A stretch of DNA of 64,000 nt from Sphingomonadaceae bacterium. GTDB lineage: Bacteria > Pseudomonadota > Alphaproteobacteria > Sphingomonadales > Sphingomonadaceae. Below are positions 62,704 to 64,000 of the stretch, piece by piece. The translations under genes were made by a program, and so were the position numbers. The stretch's first letter is position 1. Each line of letters starts with the position of its first letter. The DNA lies in the NCBI GenBank assembly GCA_947472735.1, contig CANJBY010000003.1, positions 40,023-104,022 of the forward strand. The letters run 5' to 3'. A model generated the notes under the pieces. That model saw only the letters and a list, made by a program, of their open reading frames with translations. It had not been told where the DNA came from and searched no databases.

Positions 62704-64000
62704 TCAACCGCCCAGCGCTTCGAGCCGCTCGACTTCCTCGCGGTAAGGGCGGATCGCTTTGAACATCAGGAAAGTTGCCAATGGCAGCAGCGCAACGGCC
62801 GTGATCACCAGCGCCTTCCACAATTCCTCAGGCTTGCCCACCACCAGGTCCTGCACGAGGCCGACCACGTAGGAGCCGATCGCGCCGAAAAAGGTGAACA
62901 TGAACAAGTAGAAGGCCGTGACCTGGCCGCGCATCGCATTGGGGGCGATACGCTGGATCGCGGCATTCTGCGGCACCGCGCCGGCCAGCCCGAACATCGC
63001 GCCGACCCCGAAGGTGATAAGCGCCGACCAACCAGTCGGCATCAGCGGCCCGGCAATGGCGCAAATGGTGACCACCGAGAAACAGATCGTCGCGGCGCGG
63101 ACGTTGGCATCCTTGTGCTTCTTGGCCAGCCATTCGACCAGCACCGCACCCAGCACCAGCCCCGACAATGAGGCGGTCAGCGTGATGGCGCCGATCGCCG
63201 CGCCAATCTGCGCCTCGTTCCAGCCGAAGGTGCGGATCATGAAAGGCGTGCGCCAGAATTGCAGTCCGAAGCTGTCGACCGCACTCAGCGCAAGCGCGCC
63301 GAACAGCGGCAGATAGACCTTCGGGCGGCTCATGATCGCCTTGAAGGCATCCAGGCCCATGAAAGTCAGGATCCGGCGCCCGAGCGTGGCGTTGTCGGGC
63401 AGCTTGACCGCATCGGCCGCTGGAACCAGCCGCGGAGGCTCTTTCACGGTAAGGAACAGCAGGCCGATCAGGATCGACGGGATGCCGGCAAAGATCAGGA
63501 TCCACTGCCAGCCGCGAATCACCAGCGGGCCGAGGTGCGTCGGCTCCCAATGCCCCATCTTCATCACCAGATAGCCGCCGAGCAGCGGGCCCAGCGTGGT
63601 TCCCCCGATGAAGCCGAACTGCAGCAGCGCGAACGCGCGGGTCAGCTTCTTGGGAGGAAAGGCATCAGCCAGCAGCGAATAGGACGAAGGCGCATGCGCC
63701 GATCCACCGGCCGAGAGGAACACGCGAGTGGCGATGAACTGGTAGAAATTCTGCGCGAAGCCACCCAGCGAGATGATCGAGCCAACCACTACCGCGCTGC
63801 AGCCCAGCACCAGTTTCCTTGGGTAGATATCGGCCAGCCGGGCGATCGGGATACCGACGAAGATGTAGATGATGATCCCGGCGGGACCGGCGAGAAAGCC
63901 GAGCTGCGAATCGGTCAGGCCGAAATCGTGTTTCACCCGCTCGCCCAGCATGCCGAAGACCAGCTGGTCGAAAAACGTCATGCCGGTGGCGAGCACGATC
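62704..64000 (-). CDS. MFS transporter (spinster-like), 5' end outside window
   Basis: At least 430 residues; the frame is open at the window edge, and the first span seems cut, since TM1 usually carries about 20 more residues before TFFDQLVFGML. Loop-2 is GIPIARLADIYPRKLV and TM4 has ATRVFLSAGGSAHAPSSYSL. It is related to the MFS gene at 57657-59255, so the catabolic run is bracketed by two similar carriers. Its stop lies 60 nt before the NTF2-fold gene. Probable uptake of a lignin-type aromatic. Confidence 0.85.
   Translation of the reverse strand, partial: IVLATGMTFFDQLVFGMLGERVKHDFGLTDSQLGFLAGPAGIIIYIFVGIPIARLADIYPRKLVLGCSAVVVGSIISLGGFAQNFYQFIATRVFLSAGGSAHAPSSYSLLADAFPPKKLTRAFALLQFGFIGGTTLGPLLGGYLVMKMGHWEPTHLGPLVIRGWQWILIFAGIPSILIGLLFLTVKEPPRLVPAADAVKLPDNATLGRRILTFMGLDAFKAIMSRPKVYLPLFGALALSAVDSFGLQFWRTPFMIRTFGWNEAQIGAAIGAITLTASLSGLVLGAVLVEWLAKKHKDANVRAATICFSVVTICAIAGPLMPTGWSALITFGVGAMFGLAGAVPQNAAIQRIAPNAMRGQVTAFYLFMFTFFGAIGSYVVGLVQDLVVGKPEELWKALVITAVALLPLATFLMFKAIRPYREEVERLEALGG

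Noticed and set aside
1..64000. CRISPR arrays, insertion sequences, prophage or toxin-antitoxin pairs
   Set aside because: Looked for evenly spaced repeats, transposase motifs and small paired genes; none seen.

Overview
The window looks like chromosome of a G+C-rich alphaproteobacterium of the order Sphingomonadales, most likely a Novosphingobium-like member of the Erythrobacteraceae/Sphingomonadaceae. The evidence is the mix of genes: a lignostilbene-dioxygenase-type carotenoid oxygenase, a near residue-for-residue LigW decarboxylase, AAHS-family aromatic acid transporters, an Oar-like TonB receptor beside a TPR-sulfotransferase, an FzlA-like GST-fold protein, MmcB, DUF2093 and two DUF2141 proteins. 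No insertion sequence, prophage, CRISPR array or rRNA operon was seen.

Layout. 1-7.1 kb: end of an acyl-CoA ligase, dnaE, a class A beta-lactamase-like protein, gltX. 7.1-16.1 kb: an aromatic/stilbenoid catabolic region with a CmcJ/NvfI-type oxygenase, two AAHS transporters, a tartrate/D-malate-type dehydrogenase, DUF3237, a serine hydrolase, the stilbenoid-cleaving dioxygenase and a divergent MarR regulator. A perfect 15-bp palindrome lies between the last two. 16.1-25.8 kb: housekeeping genes (fdhD, fzlA, dxs, a Fur-family regulator, msrA, purH, heparinase-like, rpe). 26-31.5 kb: an ABC ATPase remnant, then a compact inositol module (inositol-phosphate synthase, nucleotidyltransferase, CDP-alcohol phosphotransferase, M20 amidohydrolase), ending at tRNA-Gly(TCC) and tRNA-Arg(CCG). 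31.7-41.6 kb: mmcB, a lipid/carotenoid hydroxylase, MFS, a frameshifted PAS-like protein, and an envelope set (M48 protease, DsbA-like, second HExxH protease). 41-46.1 kb: a PhnZ-like HD protein, a LytS/LytTR two-component pair, nadC, RNase T2, tadA, rpmB. 46.1-57.7 kb: a phytase-like protein cut by an amber codon, TPR-sulfotransferase, a large TonB receptor, M23 peptidase, DUF2093, xseA, purD, an adenosine-kinase-like gene. 57.7-64 kb: a second lignin-type catabolic run on the minus strand, MFS - SnoaL/NTF2 lyase candidate - aldehyde dehydrogenase - ligW - MFS.

Working together. The two catabolic regions can be read as parts of one route for lignin-derived dimers. An NTF2-fold diarylpropane lyase (LdpA-like) would make a stilbene, and the dioxygenase at 12.3-13.8 kb would split it into aromatic aldehydes. 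The aldehyde dehydrogenase would oxidise a formyl group, and LigW would remove the resulting 5-carboxyl. Four or more MFS carriers would handle uptake. The inositol module is the least expected part: it suggests CDP-inositol chemistry in a presumably mesophilic alphaproteobacterium.

Genome style is very compact. Four convergent pairs share overlapping stop codons, several tandem pairs overlap as ATGA/GTGA/TGATG, and purD and xseA have overlapping divergent start codons. Two genes (the PAS-like protein and the phytase-like protein) carry a single disabling change and need a read-level check.
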